A DNA stretch of 64,000 bases from Corynebacterium mastitidis DSM 44356 (GTDB lineage Bacteria; Actinomycetota; Actinomycetes; Mycobacteriales; Mycobacteriaceae). Below are positions 17,384 to 26,439 of this stretch, one piece after another; the stretch's first letter is position 1; each line of letters starts with the position of its first letter. The notes beneath the pieces are model-generated. The model saw only the letters and a program-made list of their open reading frames with translations. It searched no databases and was not told the DNA's origin. The stretch lies in contig NZ_AQXB01000001.1 in NCBI RefSeq assembly GCF_000375365.1, forward strand, positions 362,770-426,769, given 5' to 3'. A program made the position numbers and the translations under genes.

Positions 17384-18348
17384 TGCTGCGGATCGTCTGC
17401 GGGCACGTCCTGCGCTTCGCGCTTCTCCTGGTCCTCGGGAGCCTCGCCATCTTCGGAATGCTGCGCGTGGTCCCCGGCAACCCGGCCGAGGTGGCCCTCG
17501 GGGTCACCGCCACGGATTCCGCCGTGGCGGAGCTCTCCGCCCGGATGGGCACGGACCGGCCGCTGCCCGAGCAGTACGCGCGCTGGGTGGCGGGCATGAT
17601 CCGGGGGGACTTCGGCTCCTCCCTCGCCAGCGGCCAGCCCATCGGCCCGCTGCTGCTGGATCGCGGGGCGGTCTCCCTGATCCTCTGCGGCAGCGCCCTC
17701 GCCCTCTCCCTCCTCCTCGCCGTGGGGCTGGGCATACTCGCCACCCGCCGCCCCTGGGGCGGGATCGTCGCGGCGCTGAGCCAGGTGGGCATCGCCGTGC
17801 CCAGCTTCCTGGCCGCCATCGCGCTGGTGATGGTGTTCTCGCTGCGGCTGGGGTGGTTCCCGGCCAACGGCTGGGTGCCCCCGGGGGAGGACGTCGCGGG
17901 CTTCCTCTCCCGGCTGGTGCTGCCGGTGCTCTCCCTCACCGCCGTGCAGGCGGCCATCCTCACCCGCTACGTGCGCTCGGCCCTGCTCGAGGCGCTGCAC
18001 CAGGACTACATGCGCACGGCCTACGCCACCGGCCGGGGCCGCGCTCGGGCGCTGATCGACCACGGCCTGCGCAACGCCGCCGTCCCCGTGCTCACCGTCA
18101 CCGGGCTGCAGCTCACCTCGCTGGTGGTGGGCGCGGTGGTCATCGAGAAGGTTTTTGTCATTCCCGGGCTGGGTTCCCTGCTCTTAAGCGCCGTCAACGG
18201 ACGGGATCTGCTGCTGGTGCAGGGCATTGTGATGGTGCTGGTGTTCTTCGTGCTGCTGGTCAACCTCGCGGTGGACGTGACCACTACCCTCATCGACCCC
18301 CGCCTGCGCCCCGCGCGCCGCGCCGCCGAGGAAGGACCCCCCGCATGA
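17383..18348 (+). CDS. ABC transporter permease, DppB type
   Basis: A 321-residue inner-membrane permease with six transmembrane helices of the DppB/OppB family. MLRVVPGNPAEVALG near the N-terminus is the family motif, and the EAA-like loop (YMRTAYATGRGRARALIDHGLRNA) that contacts the ATPase is present. The start ATG overlaps the stop of the binding-protein gene (TGATG), and the 3' end overlaps the next permease (ATGA), so translation is coupled along the operon. Confidence 0.92.
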   Translation: MLRIVCGHVLRFALLLVLGSLAIFGMLRVVPGNPAEVALGVTATDSAVAELSARMGTDRPLPEQYARWVAGMIRGDFGSSLASGQPIGPLLLDRGAVSLILCGSALALSLLLAVGLGILATRRPWGGIVAALSQVGIAVPSFLAAIALVMVFSLRLGWFPANGWVPPGEDVAGFLSRLVLPVLSLTAVQAAILTRYVRSALLEALHQDYMRTAYATGRGRARALIDHGLRNAAVPVLTVTGLQLTSLVVGAVVIEKVFVIPGLGSLLLSAVNGRDLLLVQGIVMVLVFFVLLVNLAVDVTTTLIDPRLRPARRAAEEGPPA

Positions 18349-19163
18349 TGCGCCGCCTCACCGCCCCCGGATGGGCGGGCCTGCTGCTGGTGGGCGCCGT
18401 GGTCGCCATGGCCCTGGTCTCCCTGGCGTGGACCCCGCACGATCCCCTGGCCGTCTCCCCGGATCATCGCCTCGAGGGCTCCTCCGCGCACCACCTGCTG
18501 GGCACGGATCGCTTCGGGCGCGACGTCCTCTCCCGCGTCATGGTCGGCTCCCAGATCACGCTGCTGGTGGGGCTGGTGTCCGTGGGCATATCCCTCGCCC
18601 TCGGCGTGCCCCTGGGCCTGTGGGCGGCGCTGCGCGGCGGGATCGTGCAGGCCGCCGTGATGCGCGGCGCAGACCTCCTGCTGGCCTTCCCCGCGCTGCT
18701 CCTGGCCATCCTCGCCGGGGCCGTGGTGGGCCCCTCCACGTGGTCCGCCATGGTGGCCATCGGCATAGCCGGGGTGCCCGGCTTTCTTCGCGTCACCCGC
18801 GCCGGGGCCCTCCAGGTGCTCACCCAGGACTACATCGCCGCCGCCCGCATCGCCGGGCGCAGCAACCCCGCCTTGGCCGTGGTGCACGTCCTGCCCAACA
18901 TCGCGGCCACCCTGATCGTCCAGTGCTCCGTGGCGTTCGCCCTGGCGATCCTCGCGGAGGCGGCGCTGAGCTTCCTCGGCCTGGGCACCCCTCCCCCGGA
19001 TGCCTCCTGGGGCCGCATGCTGGGCGACGCCCAGGCCTCCCTCGCCTCCGCGCCGCACCTGGCGCTGTGGCCGGGGGCGGCGGTGGCCCTCACCGTGCTG
19101 GGATTCAACCTCCTGGGCGACGGCCTGCGCGACGCCCTCGACCCCCGCGAGAGGAGGGCCTGA
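18345..19163 (+). CDS. ABC transporter permease, DppC type
   Basis: A 272-residue partner permease of the DppC/OppC family. LLGTDRFGRDVLSRVMVGSQ is the signature of this family, and the EAA loop DYIAAARIAGRSNPALAVVHVLPN follows. It forms the heterodimeric pore with DppB. The start overlaps the previous stop as ATGATG (18345 or 18348), with GAGGAAGGA upstream. The ATPase gene follows after 1 nt. Confidence 0.92.
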   Translation: MMRRLTAPGWAGLLLVGAVVAMALVSLAWTPHDPLAVSPDHRLEGSSAHHLLGTDRFGRDVLSRVMVGSQITLLVGLVSVGISLALGVPLGLWAALRGGIVQAAVMRGADLLLAFPALLLAILAGAVVGPSTWSAMVAIGIAGVPGFLRVTRAGALQVLTQDYIAAARIAGRSNPALAVVHVLPNIAATLIVQCSVAFALAILAEAALSFLGLGTPPPDASWGRMLGDAQASLASAPHLALWPGAAVALTVLGFNLLGDGLRDALDPRERRA

Positions 19164-19164
19164 C

Positions 19165-20685
19165 GTGACCGACAACGCCGCCGCGCTGCGCGTGGACAAC
19201 CTCACCGTCGCCGGGCTCGTGCACGACGTGTGCTTCACGCTGCGCTCCGGGGAAACCCTGGGGCTCATCGGGGAGTCCGGCTCCGGGAAGTCCCTCACCG
19301 CCCTGGCCCTCATGGCCCTGTGCCCCCTGCCGGTGCGCGGCAGCATCCGCCTGGGTCAGGAGGAGCTGGTGGGGATGCCGGAGCGCCGCGCGCGCCGCCT
19401 GCGCGGCAGCCGCATAGCGATGGTGTTCCAGGAGCCCATGACGGCGCTCGACCCCCTCATGACCGTGGGCAACCAGCTGGGCAAGGCCATGCCCGGGCTG
19501 GACCGCCGCCGGGCCCAAAGCCGCGCCGCCGAGCTGTTCTCAGACGTCGGGCTTTCCCCGGAGCACCTGCGCGCCTACCCCCACCAGCTCTCCGGGGGAC
19601 AGCGCCAGCGCGTGCTCATCGCCATGGCGCTGGCCCAGGACCCGGAGGTGCTCGTCTGCGACGAGCCCACCACCGCGCTCGACGCCACCGTGCAGCGCCA
19701 GATCGTCGAGGTCATCCGCGCGGTGACCGCGCGGCGCGGCATCTCCGTGATCTTCATCAGCCACGACGTCTCCCTGGTCGCCTCGCTGTGCCAGCGGCTG
19801 CTGGTGATGGACTCGGGCCGCATCGTGGAATCCGGGACCGCCCAGGAGGTGCTGGGCAGCCCCCGGCACCCGCGCACCCGCGCGCTGATAGCGGCCACGC
19901 GGCTGCCCGCGCTTGCCCGCCGCAACGGGGCCGACCACGGTGACCACAGTGACCACGGTGACCACAGCGGCGTCGAGAGCCCGGCGGTGGAGGTGCGCGG
20001 CCTCACGCGCACCTTCCGCTCCTCCGGGCGCACGGTGCGGGCCCTGCGCGGGATCGACCTCACCGTGCCGCGCGGCGCCCGGCTGGGCATCGTGGGCGGC
20101 TCGGGCTCCGGCAAGACCACCCTGCTGCGGGTCCTGGCCGGCCTGGAGCAGGCGGACTCCGGCGAGGCGCGGCTGCACGGGCGCGCCCACATGGTGTTCC
20201 AGGACCCCTTCTCCTCCTTCAACCCCCGGATGCGGGTGGGGGCGGCCATCACCGAGGCGCTGCCGCGCACAGGCCGAGGCCACCGCCGCGAGCGCGCCGC
20301 CGAGCTCATGGAGAAGGTGGGGCTGGACCCCTCGGCGGCCCGCCGCCTGCCCCACGAGTTCTCCGGCGGGCAGCGCCAGCGGCTCTCGCTGGCCCGGGCG
20401 CTGTCCACCCAACCCGAGGTGCTGCTGGCCGACGAGGCGGTCTCCGCCCTCGACGTCACGGTGCGCGCGCGCATCCTGGACCTGCTCGACGAGGTGGTCA
20501 CCCCGGACCGCAGCCTCGTCTTTGTCACCCACGACCTCGCCGTGGTGCGCCGGTTGTGCACCGAGGTGGCGGTGATGCGCGCGGGGAGGATCGTGGAGCA
20601 CGGTCCCGTGGAGCGGGTGTGGGAGGACCCCCAGGACCCCTACACCCGGGAGCTTCTTTCTGCGGTGCCGCCACCCCTCGGGTAG
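19165..20685 (+). CDS. Fused dual ATPase of peptide ABC importer (DppD-DppF)
   Basis: A 506-residue protein holding two complete ABC ATPase domains that energise the two permeases. Domain 1 (about 1-250) has GESGSGKS, LSGGQRQR and VLVCDEPTTALD; domain 2 (about 272-506) has GGSGSGKTT, FSGGQRQR and LLADEAVSALD. The two are joined by a linker with four D-H-G/S triplets (residues 257-268), encoded by four 9-bp repeats. The GTG at 19165 has GAGGAGG upstream. Such fusions are common in Actinobacteria; the histidine-rich linker is unusual and could bind metal. Confidence 0.92.
   Translation: MTDNAAALRVDNLTVAGLVHDVCFTLRSGETLGLIGESGSGKSLTALALMALCPLPVRGSIRLGQEELVGMPERRARRLRGSRIAMVFQEPMTALDPLMTVGNQLGKAMPGLDRRRAQSRAAELFSDVGLSPEHLRAYPHQLSGGQRQRVLIAMALAQDPEVLVCDEPTTALDATVQRQIVEVIRAVTARRGISVIFISHDVSLVASLCQRLLVMDSGRIVESGTAQEVLGSPRHPRTRALIAATRLPALARRNGADHGDHSDHGDHSGVESPAVEVRGLTRTFRSSGRTVRALRGIDLTVPRGARLGIVGGSGSGKTTLLRVLAGLEQADSGEARLHGRAHMVFQDPFSSFNPRMRVGAAITEALPRTGRGHRRERAAELMEKVGLDPSAARRLPHEFSGGQRQRLSLARALSTQPEVLLADEAVSALDVTVRARILDLLDEVVTPDRSLVFVTHDLAVVRRLCTEVAVMRAGRIVEHGPVERVWEDPQDPYTRELLSAVPPPLG
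19933..19968 (+). repeat. 9-bp coding tandem repeat (Asp-His-Gly/Ser)
   Basis: Four contiguous copies of GACCAC(G/A)G(T/C), in register with the codons of the linker between the two ATPase domains. An in-frame repeat of this kind can expand or contract without breaking the gene. Confidence 0.9.
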
Positions 20686-20701
20686 TGTGTGATAGTTCAC
20701 G
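20686..20701 (+). promoter_or_regulatory. Candidate GlxR (CRP-family) site upstream of lldD
   Basis: TGTGT-GATAGT-TCACG matches the corynebacterial GlxR consensus TGTGA-N6-TCACA at 8 of 10 defined positions. It begins right after the ATPase stop codon and lies about 55 nt upstream of the start expected from the -10-like TAAACT at 20737-20742. Confidence 0.4.
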
Positions 20702-20785
20702 TCAAGCGCGTATGCCTTAGCGCTCGGGCACTGGGATAAACTTACGTGGAGAAGATTATTTCCAACAAGGAGTGCCGCCGTAATC

Positions 20786-22063
20786 ATGGCAAAAATCCCA
20801 CGCCAAGTACCCAATCCCACCGAGATCTTTGATCTGCTGAAGTTCAAGACGCCCGACCTGAACCTCAAGCGCGCGCGGCTGAGCAAGGCCCAGACGATCG
20901 ACGACCTGCGCGCCATCGCCAAGCGCCGCACCCCCGCCGCCGCCTTCGACTACACCGACGGCGCCGCGGACGACGAGATCTCCATGAACCGCGCCCGCCA
21001 GGCGTTCAAGGACGTGGAGTTCCACCCCTCCATCCTCAAGGACGTCTCCCACCTGGACACCTCCTGCGAGATCTTCGGCGGCCCCTCCTCCCTGCCCTTC
21101 GGCATCGCCCCCACGGGCTTTACCCGCCTCATGCAGACCGAGGGCGAGGTGGCCGGGGCCAGCGCCGCGGGCCGCGCGGGCATCCCCTTCGCCCTGTCCA
21201 CCCTGGGCACCACGTCCATCGAGGACGTGAAGAAGGCCAACCCGCACGGGCGCAACATGTTCCAGCTCTACGTGATGCGGGACCGCTCCATCTCCTACGG
21301 GCTGGTGGAGCGCGCCGCCAAGGCGGGCTTTGACACCCTCTTCTTCACCGTGGACACCCCGGTGGCCGGCGCCCGCCTGCGCGACGCCCGCAACGGCTTC
21401 TCCATCCCCCCGCAGATCTCCCTGGGCACCGTGCTCAACGCCATCCCGCGCCCCTGGTGGTGGTGGGACTTCCTGACCACCCCGCCGCTGGAGTTCGCCT
21501 CCCTGACCACCACCGGCGGCACCGTGGGCGAGCTGCTCAACAACGCGATGGACCCCACCATCAAGTTCGACGACCTCGACGAGATCCGCGCCCTGTGGCC
21601 CGGCAAGCTCGTGGTCAAGGGCGTGCAGAACCTCGAGGACTCCAAGAAGCTCGCGGACCTGGGCGTGGACGGCATCATCCTGTCCAACCACGGCGGCCGC
21701 CAGCTCGACCGCGCCCCCGTGCCCTTCCACCTCCTGCCCGAGGTGGTGCGCGAGGTGGGCAAGGACCTCGACGTGGCGATGGACACCGGCATCATGCACG
21801 GCGCGGACATCGTGGCGGCCCTGGCGATGGGCGCGAAGTTCACCTTCATCGGTCGCGCCTACCTCTACGGCCTCATGGCCGGCGGCGAGGCGGGCGTGGA
21901 CCGCACCATCGAGATCCTGGCCGGGCAGGTGCGCCGCACCATGCAGCTCCTCCAGGTGGCCTCGGTGGACGAGCTGGGCCCGGAGCACGTGACGCAGCTC
22001 AACCGCCTGAACCCGCGTCAGATCGACTTTGACGTCCGCGAGGATCGCGGCGGCTTCGTCTAA
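20786..22063 (+). CDS. lldD: FMN-dependent L-lactate dehydrogenase (quinone) / alpha-hydroxyacid oxidase family
   Basis: A 425-residue TIM-barrel flavoenzyme that oxidises L-lactate to pyruvate and passes electrons to menaquinone at the membrane. Family features are [42 protein letters not shown] and the catalytic/FMN stretch [14 protein letters not shown] (His and Arg of the active site). The ATG at 20786 has AAGGAG 13 nt upstream. It is monocistronic, between a candidate GlxR site and a strong terminator. Another 2-hydroxyacid as substrate cannot be excluded. Confidence 0.9.
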   Translation: MAKIPRQVPNPTEIFDLLKFKTPDLNLKRARLSKAQTIDDLRAIAKRRTPAAAFDYTDGAADDEISMNRARQAFKDVEFHPSILKDVSHLDTSCEIFGGPSSLPFGIAPTGFTRLMQTEGEVAGASAAGRAGIPFALSTLGTTSIEDVKKANPHGRNMFQLYVMRDRSISYGLVERAAKAGFDTLFFTVDTPVAGARLRDARNGFSIPPQISLGTVLNAIPRPWWWWDFLTTPPLEFASLTTTGGTVGELLNNAMDPTIKFDDLDEIRALWPGKLVVKGVQNLEDSKKLADLGVDGIILSNHGGRQLDRAPVPFHLLPEVVREVGKDLDVAMDTGIMHGADIVAALAMGAKFTFIGRAYLYGLMAGGEAGVDRTIEILAGQVRRTMQLLQVASVDELGPEHVTQLNRLNPRQIDFDVREDRGGFV

Positions 22064-22428
22064 GAAGCGCCGAGGGTTACGCGCTGGTGGGCACCGAGGT
22101 GCCCACCAGTTTTTTATGCCTCCGGGGGCGTTGAGGCCGCGCGGCGGTGGGGCGGGCGGGTGGCGTCGGCTGGTGCGGCCGGGCGGGAGTGACGGGGCGA
22201 CGCCATGGTGTGGCGGGAGTGATTCCCCCGCGTCACGCCGAGGCATGAAAAGACGCTTTCATTCCGCTGTGGGGCCGGTGTGCATCACTCTGGCCCCAGC
22301 ACGGCATCGCGCGATAGCCTCATTCCACGGTGTTACCCGTGGGAACCACACCAGCCCCAGCGCGGCGGGGACAACTCCCCCACCGGCTAGGCTGTGCATT
22401 ATCCGCCCATCCGAAGGGAGAACCGCCC
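22064..22428 (+). other. 365-bp intergenic region between lldD and ribokinase
   Basis: It holds the lldD terminator (22084-22115), a 6-6-6 inverted repeat ATGAAA-N6-TTTCAT (22245-22262) that could be an operator, and a -10-like TAGGCT (22388-22393) before the ribokinase gene. No coding sequence with a family match was seen in it. Confidence 0.5.
22084..22115 (+). terminator. Strong rho-independent terminator after lldD
   Basis: A perfect 12-bp stem CTGGTGGGCACC (22084-22095) / GGTGCCCACCAG (22098-22109) with a tight loop and six T residues after it. Confidence 0.92.
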
Positions 22429-23337
22429 ATGCCCAACCGGGTCGTCGTCGTCGGCTCCATCAACGCCGACCTCACCGTTCACGTCCACCGCCACCCCCGG
22501 CCCGGGGAGACCCTGCCCGGCAGCGGCGGGGCGATCTCCGCAGGGGGCAAGGGCGCGAACCAGGCCGTGGCCGCCGCGCTCCAGGGCGCGGAGGTGGCGC
22601 TCATCGGCGCGGTGGGGCGCGACCCCTACGCAGCCCCCGCCACCGAGCGCCTGCGCAGCAGCGGGGTGGACTGCTCCGGGGTGGCCGAGGTGGACGGCCC
22701 CACGGGCCTGGCCGTGATCACCGTCTCCCGCGACGGTGAGAACTCCATCATCGTGGTGCCCGGTGCCAACGCCTCGGTGACCGGGGAGTACGTGGAACGC
22801 CACGCCGACGCCCTGCGCGAGGCCGCCGTGATCCTGCTTCAGGGCGAGATTCCCGCCGAGGGCTTCGCCCGCGCCGTGGCAGGCGCCGGGCCGTGCACCC
22901 GGGTGGTCGTTAACCTCGCCCCCGTGGTGCCCGTGCCCAGGGAGGCGCTGCTGCGCGCCGATCCCCTCATGGCCAACGAGCACGAGGCCGGGCTGATCCT
23001 CGACCAGCTCGGGCACCCGCTGGACTCCGACGCCCCCGAGGACCTCGCCCGCGCCCTGATCGCGGAGGGCTTTGCCTCCGTGGTGCTCACGCTGGGCAAG
23101 CGCGGCGCCCTGGTGGCCCGGGGCGAGGAGGTCACCCCGATCCCCACCCCCACGATCACGCCCGTGGATACCACCGGCGCGGGCGACGCCTTCGCCGGTG
23201 CCTGCGCGGCCCGGCTGGCCGAGGGGGCGTCGCTCATCGACGCCGCCCGCCACGCCGCGCGCGTGGGAGCCTACGCCGCCACGGGGCACGGCGCGCAGGC
23301 ATCCTACCCCGGGTTGGGGGACGAGCTGCCGAGGTAG
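22429..23337 (+). CDS. rbsK: Ribokinase
   Basis: A 302-residue PfkB-family sugar kinase phosphorylating D-ribose to ribose 5-phosphate. VVVVGSINADLTV and GGKGANQAVAA at the N-terminus are ribokinase-specific, and DTTGAGDAFAGA carries the catalytic Asp and anion hole. The ATG at 22429 has GAAGGGAG 9 nt upstream. No ribose transporter is next to it; a nucleoside hydrolase gene, which could supply ribose, lies 4 kb downstream. Converges on the DUF4143 gene. Confidence 0.9.
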   Translation: MPNRVVVVGSINADLTVHVHRHPRPGETLPGSGGAISAGGKGANQAVAAALQGAEVALIGAVGRDPYAAPATERLRSSGVDCSGVAEVDGPTGLAVITVSRDGENSIIVVPGANASVTGEYVERHADALREAAVILLQGEIPAEGFARAVAGAGPCTRVVVNLAPVVPVPREALLRADPLMANEHEAGLILDQLGHPLDSDAPEDLARALIAEGFASVVLTLGKRGALVARGEEVTPIPTPTITPVDTTGAGDAFAGACAARLAEGASLIDAARHAARVGAYAATGHGAQASYPGLGDELPR

Positions 23338-23338
23338 C

Positions 23339-24604
23339 CTACGGCCGCAGGCACGCCAGGGGGATCACGTACACGCCGTCGGGGCGTCGATAAGCGGCCC
23401 GGCCACCGGTGACCACGGCCAGAAAGGAGGGCGCACCCATGCGCGCGCTGTCCACTCTGTTGGCTAGCTTGTTCAGGTTCGCCGCGGCCTCGTCCACCTG
23501 GCGTTCCCCGAGCTTGATCTCTATTGGCGCCCAGCTACCGTCCGCGAGCACGAGCACCGCGTCCGCCTCCAGGCCGGTCTTGTCCCGGTAGTGCAGGAGC
23601 GTTCCGTCGATCGCCTCGGCGTACACGCGCAGGTCGCGCACGCACAGGGACTCGAAGAGGAGCCCGTAGGCCTCCATGTCTCGCAACAGGTCCGCAGGGT
23701 TGGCGCGCATCAGGGCAGTTCCCACCGAGGGGTCCACGAAATGCCTGGTGGGACTGGTACGCACCACCGTCTTGGAACGCAACGCCGGGTTCCACGCCTC
23801 AACCTCGTCGGTGATATACGCGCGAGCCAGGGCGTCAAGGTAATCACTCACGGTATTGGGCGACATCGCCTCGTCGTTGACGGCCAGGTCCGCCGCTATG
23901 GTCGCCTGCGACGCCTGCGTGGATACGTGGCGCGCATACGAGCGCATGAGGGCACGCATCCGCGTGGCGTTGCGGTTGACCCCATCGACGCGAGAAATAT
24001 CCGATTCAATGAGCCCATCCACGTATGCCTGGGCAAGCCGCGCCCCTTGATCGTGCGCCGAGGCGATCCCCGCGGGCCACCCGCCCCGGCACAGGACATG
24101 TGCTAAGTCCTCCACGTCCAGGGTGGAGATGCCGCCTATGCCCTCACCGGGGTCCGAAAAAAGATCACCGAGCGAGACGTCCCCGCTGGATTCCCGCGAC
24201 TCGTGCAGCGTCATGGGGCGCATCACCAGGCTCGTGATCCGCCCGACCCCAGAGTGCGCCGGGGTGACGGTCGGCGTGCTCGATCCGGTGAGAATGAACT
24301 GCCCGGGCTCGCCCCTGCGGTCCACGGCAAAGCGAACGGCGTCCCACAGCCGAGGCGCCATCTGCCACTCGTCAATGAGCCTGGGCACCTCCCCCTCCAA
24401 AAGCTTGGAGGGCTTCGCCTCCGCCAAGGCCAGATACGAGGCCGAATAGTCGGGGTCTTGCAGATACATCACGCTGCCCGCCTGCTGCAGCGCCGTGGCC
24501 GTCTTGCCGCACCACTTGGGCCCCTTGATCTGTACCGCCCCGCTCTCCGCCAGGGCGCGCGCCAGCCTCGCGTCGGCGATTCTAGGCAGATAGTGAGCCA
24601 CCAC
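23339..24604 (-). CDS. DUF4143 AAA-type ATPase, solitary
   Basis: A 421-residue ATPase of the AAA_14/DUF4143 group. The P-loop is GPKWCGKT (about residues 28-35), the Walker-B-like acid lies in RLIDEWQ, and a sensor-like ILTGSSTP follows. The C-terminal DUF4143 part contains the PD-(D/E)XK-like stretch LEADAVLVLADGSWAPIEIKLG, also seen in other members. The start is GTG 24604 behind GGGAAGGGG. The cellular role of this family is unknown. Almost five copies of a 23-bp repeat lie immediately upstream of its promoter, pointing to a dedicated control or binding site. It could be part of a defence or selfish element. Confidence 0.85.
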   Translation of the reverse strand: MVAHYLPRIADARLARALAESGAVQIKGPKWCGKTATALQQAGSVMYLQDPDYSASYLALAEAKPSKLLEGEVPRLIDEWQMAPRLWDAVRFAVDRRGEPGQFILTGSSTPTVTPAHSGVGRITSLVMRPMTLHESRESSGDVSLGDLFSDPGEGIGGISTLDVEDLAHVLCRGGWPAGIASAHDQGARLAQAYVDGLIESDISRVDGVNRNATRMRALMRSYARHVSTQASQATIAADLAVNDEAMSPNTVSDYLDALARAYITDEVEAWNPALRSKTVVRTSPTRHFVDPSVGTALMRANPADLLRDMEAYGLLFESLCVRDLRVYAEAIDGTLLHYRDKTGLEADAVLVLADGSWAPIEIKLGERQVDEAAANLNKLANRVDSARMGAPSFLAVVTGGRAAYRRPDGVYVIPLACLRP

Positions 24605-24639
24605 GGCACTACCCCTTCCCTACCTCGTTTTCCCAGTTG

Positions 24640-24645
24640 AGGATA
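24640..24645 (-). promoter_or_regulatory. Extended -10 of the DUF4143 ATPase gene
   Basis: TGC-TATCCT on the minus strand, 35 nt before the GTG start. The expected -35 position falls in the first copy of the 23-bp repeat array. Confidence 0.5.
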
Positions 24646-24651
24646 GCACAC

Positions 24652-24757
24652 TGAGTGATATGGCCGGTTTTTATTGCGTCATATGGCTCGTTTTTATTGC
24701 GTCATATGGCTCGTTTTTATTGAGTGATATGGCCGGTTTCCGTTGAGGCATATGGCC
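24652..24757 (-). repeat. 23-bp tandem repeat array (about 4.6 copies)
   Basis: Contiguous units at 24652-24674, 24675-24697, 24698-24720, 24721-24743 and a partial 24744-24757. Units 2 and 3 are identical. Each unit has the palindromic core CATATG or GATATG next to GGC(C/T)(G/C)G and a T-rich end. There are no unique spacers, so it is not a CRISPR. Its place just upstream of the ATPase promoter suggests an operator or a binding platform for the ATPase itself. Confidence 0.9.
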
Positions 24758-24892
24758 GCCCGCGTTTACCCGGTGTTCCGCCAACGCTCATCTCCGCTCC
24801 TCCCTCCGTTCATCGGGGCGTCGCGCACGGCTGCGATAATGCGGGCCGTCCCCGCACCGCGACCGTTAAGCACCGCCCCCGGAGGTTTTCCC

Positions 24893-26434
24893 GTGAAGCG
24901 CCGTACCGTCCTCAAGGCCGCCGCCGCGTCCGGTCTGCTGCCCCTGCTCGGCCGCGCCGCGCCCGCCGTGTCCGCACCCGCCGGGGAGGCCGCGCGGCCC
25001 CGCCCGCACCTGCTGTTCTGGGAGGGCTTCGACGCCGTGCCCAACCCCGCCGCCTTTACCCACCGACTCCCCGAGGGGTGGACGAGCGCGGTAGAGGGCG
25101 TGACCTCCGGGGAAAAGCGCTGGGAGGGCTGGACCCTGACCACCATCCGCGACTGGGCCTGGGCCTGCGGCACGGACAAGCGGCACTGGTTCACGCGCGG
25201 GCACCGGCAGGTGGCCATCGTGGAGTCCCGGCAGCAGCGCCTCAACGCCACGGACTCGATGGACGCCCGCCTCCTCTCCCCGGAGATCGCCGTATCCGGG
25301 CACACCGCGGTGGTGGTGGAGTTCGACTCCCACTACCGCCAGGGCAGGCCCGGGCAGCGCGCGGCGGTCACCGCGGAGATCGACGGCCGCGAGCGCGAGA
25401 TCCTGCGCCTGGAATCGGATCGCTTCTCCTCCCGCGAGTCCCTGACCGTGGAGCTGCCCGCCGGGGCAACCACCCTGCGCCTGGGATTTCGCTACCTCGG
25501 CGGCAACGATGACTGGTTCTGGGCCATCGACAACGTCGCGGTCACCGTCCCCCTGCCCGAGCCAGCGGGCCCTCCCCTGGCGATCGTAGACGTGCTTTCC
25601 GACGTCCAGGGGGACATCGAGGGCTACGAGGACGCCGTGCGCCAGCTCAACGCCATGCCTGAGCCCGCGCACGCGCTGGTCATCAACGGCGACGCCGTGG
25701 ACAACGGCAGCGCGCGCCTGTGGGAGGAGTTCTCCGCCGCCTCCGCACGCACCCCGCACGCTTCCGGGCGCACGATCATGACGGCGGGCAACCACGAGAT
25801 GTACGGCGACGAGGGCTCCGAGGCCTACATCCGCCGGTTCCTCGAGCGCTCCGGCAACCGGGAACTCTGGGGCGAGACCCTGGTGGCGGGCGTTCCCCTG
25901 CTCACCCTCAACTCGGAGTATTACTCCGACGTGGACCGCGACGGCAAGGAGCCCTTCGTGCGCATGTCCCCCGAGCAGCTCGCCTGGCTCGACGAGCGCC
26001 TGGCCCACTGGGCCGCGCGCGATACCCCCGTGCTGCTGTTTGCGCATTACCTGCTGCCCAACACCGTGTCCATGTCCCACAGCGCCTGGTATCAGAACGA
26101 CTACGAGGACATCGAGGCCCTCTCCGAGGTGCTGGGCCGCTACACCCACCAGGTAATGTTCACCTCCCACAGCCACACCTCGCTGCTGCACCAGCACGAC
26201 TGGTGGGGCGTGCGCCGCTACGCCGGCACCGGGGAGGCCGGGGAGAGAGGGTTTCCGGTGGTCAACACCGGGGCCATCCTCAACGCCTACATGCCCGAGG
26301 GCGACCACGACGAGACGATCCTCGACGGCCCGGCGGCCTCCGGGCTGCGGGTGCGCGTGTACGAGGACCGCGTGCGGGTGGAGGCCTGGGACTTTGTGGG
26401 GAAGAAGCGGGTGAGGGTGCGGGATTTCCAATAG
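24893..26434 (+). CDS. Tat-exported metallophosphoesterase
   Basis: A 513-residue exported phosphoesterase. The N-terminus KRRTVLKAAAASG is a twin-arginine signal (Arg3-Arg4), with a likely cleavage after AVSA. Residues about 45-230 form a beta-rich jelly-roll-like domain. The calcineurin-like domain follows with SDVQGD, INGDAVDNG, AGNHEMYG, FAHYLLP and FTSHSHTS; the first motif has Gln instead of the usual His (DxQ, not DxH). GTG 24893 has GGAGG 7 nt upstream. It would fold with its metals before export. The substrate (nucleotides, phosphodiesters) is unknown. Confidence 0.88.
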   Translation: MKRRTVLKAAAASGLLPLLGRAAPAVSAPAGEAARPRPHLLFWEGFDAVPNPAAFTHRLPEGWTSAVEGVTSGEKRWEGWTLTTIRDWAWACGTDKRHWFTRGHRQVAIVESRQQRLNATDSMDARLLSPEIAVSGHTAVVVEFDSHYRQGRPGQRAAVTAEIDGREREILRLESDRFSSRESLTVELPAGATTLRLGFRYLGGNDDWFWAIDNVAVTVPLPEPAGPPLAIVDVLSDVQGDIEGYEDAVRQLNAMPEPAHALVINGDAVDNGSARLWEEFSAASARTPHASGRTIMTAGNHEMYGDEGSEAYIRRFLERSGNRELWGETLVAGVPLLTLNSEYYSDVDRDGKEPFVRMSPEQLAWLDERLAHWAARDTPVLLFAHYLLPNTVSMSHSAWYQNDYEDIEALSEVLGRYTHQVMFTSHSHTSLLHQHDWWGVRRYAGTGEAGERGFPVVNTGAILNAYMPEGDHDETILDGPAASGLRVRVYEDRVRVEAWDFVGKKRVRVRDFQ

Positions 26435-26439
26435 GAAAA

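Noticed and set aside
24652-24757. A CRISPR array
   Set aside because: The 23-bp units are contiguous and without spacers, and there is no cas gene.
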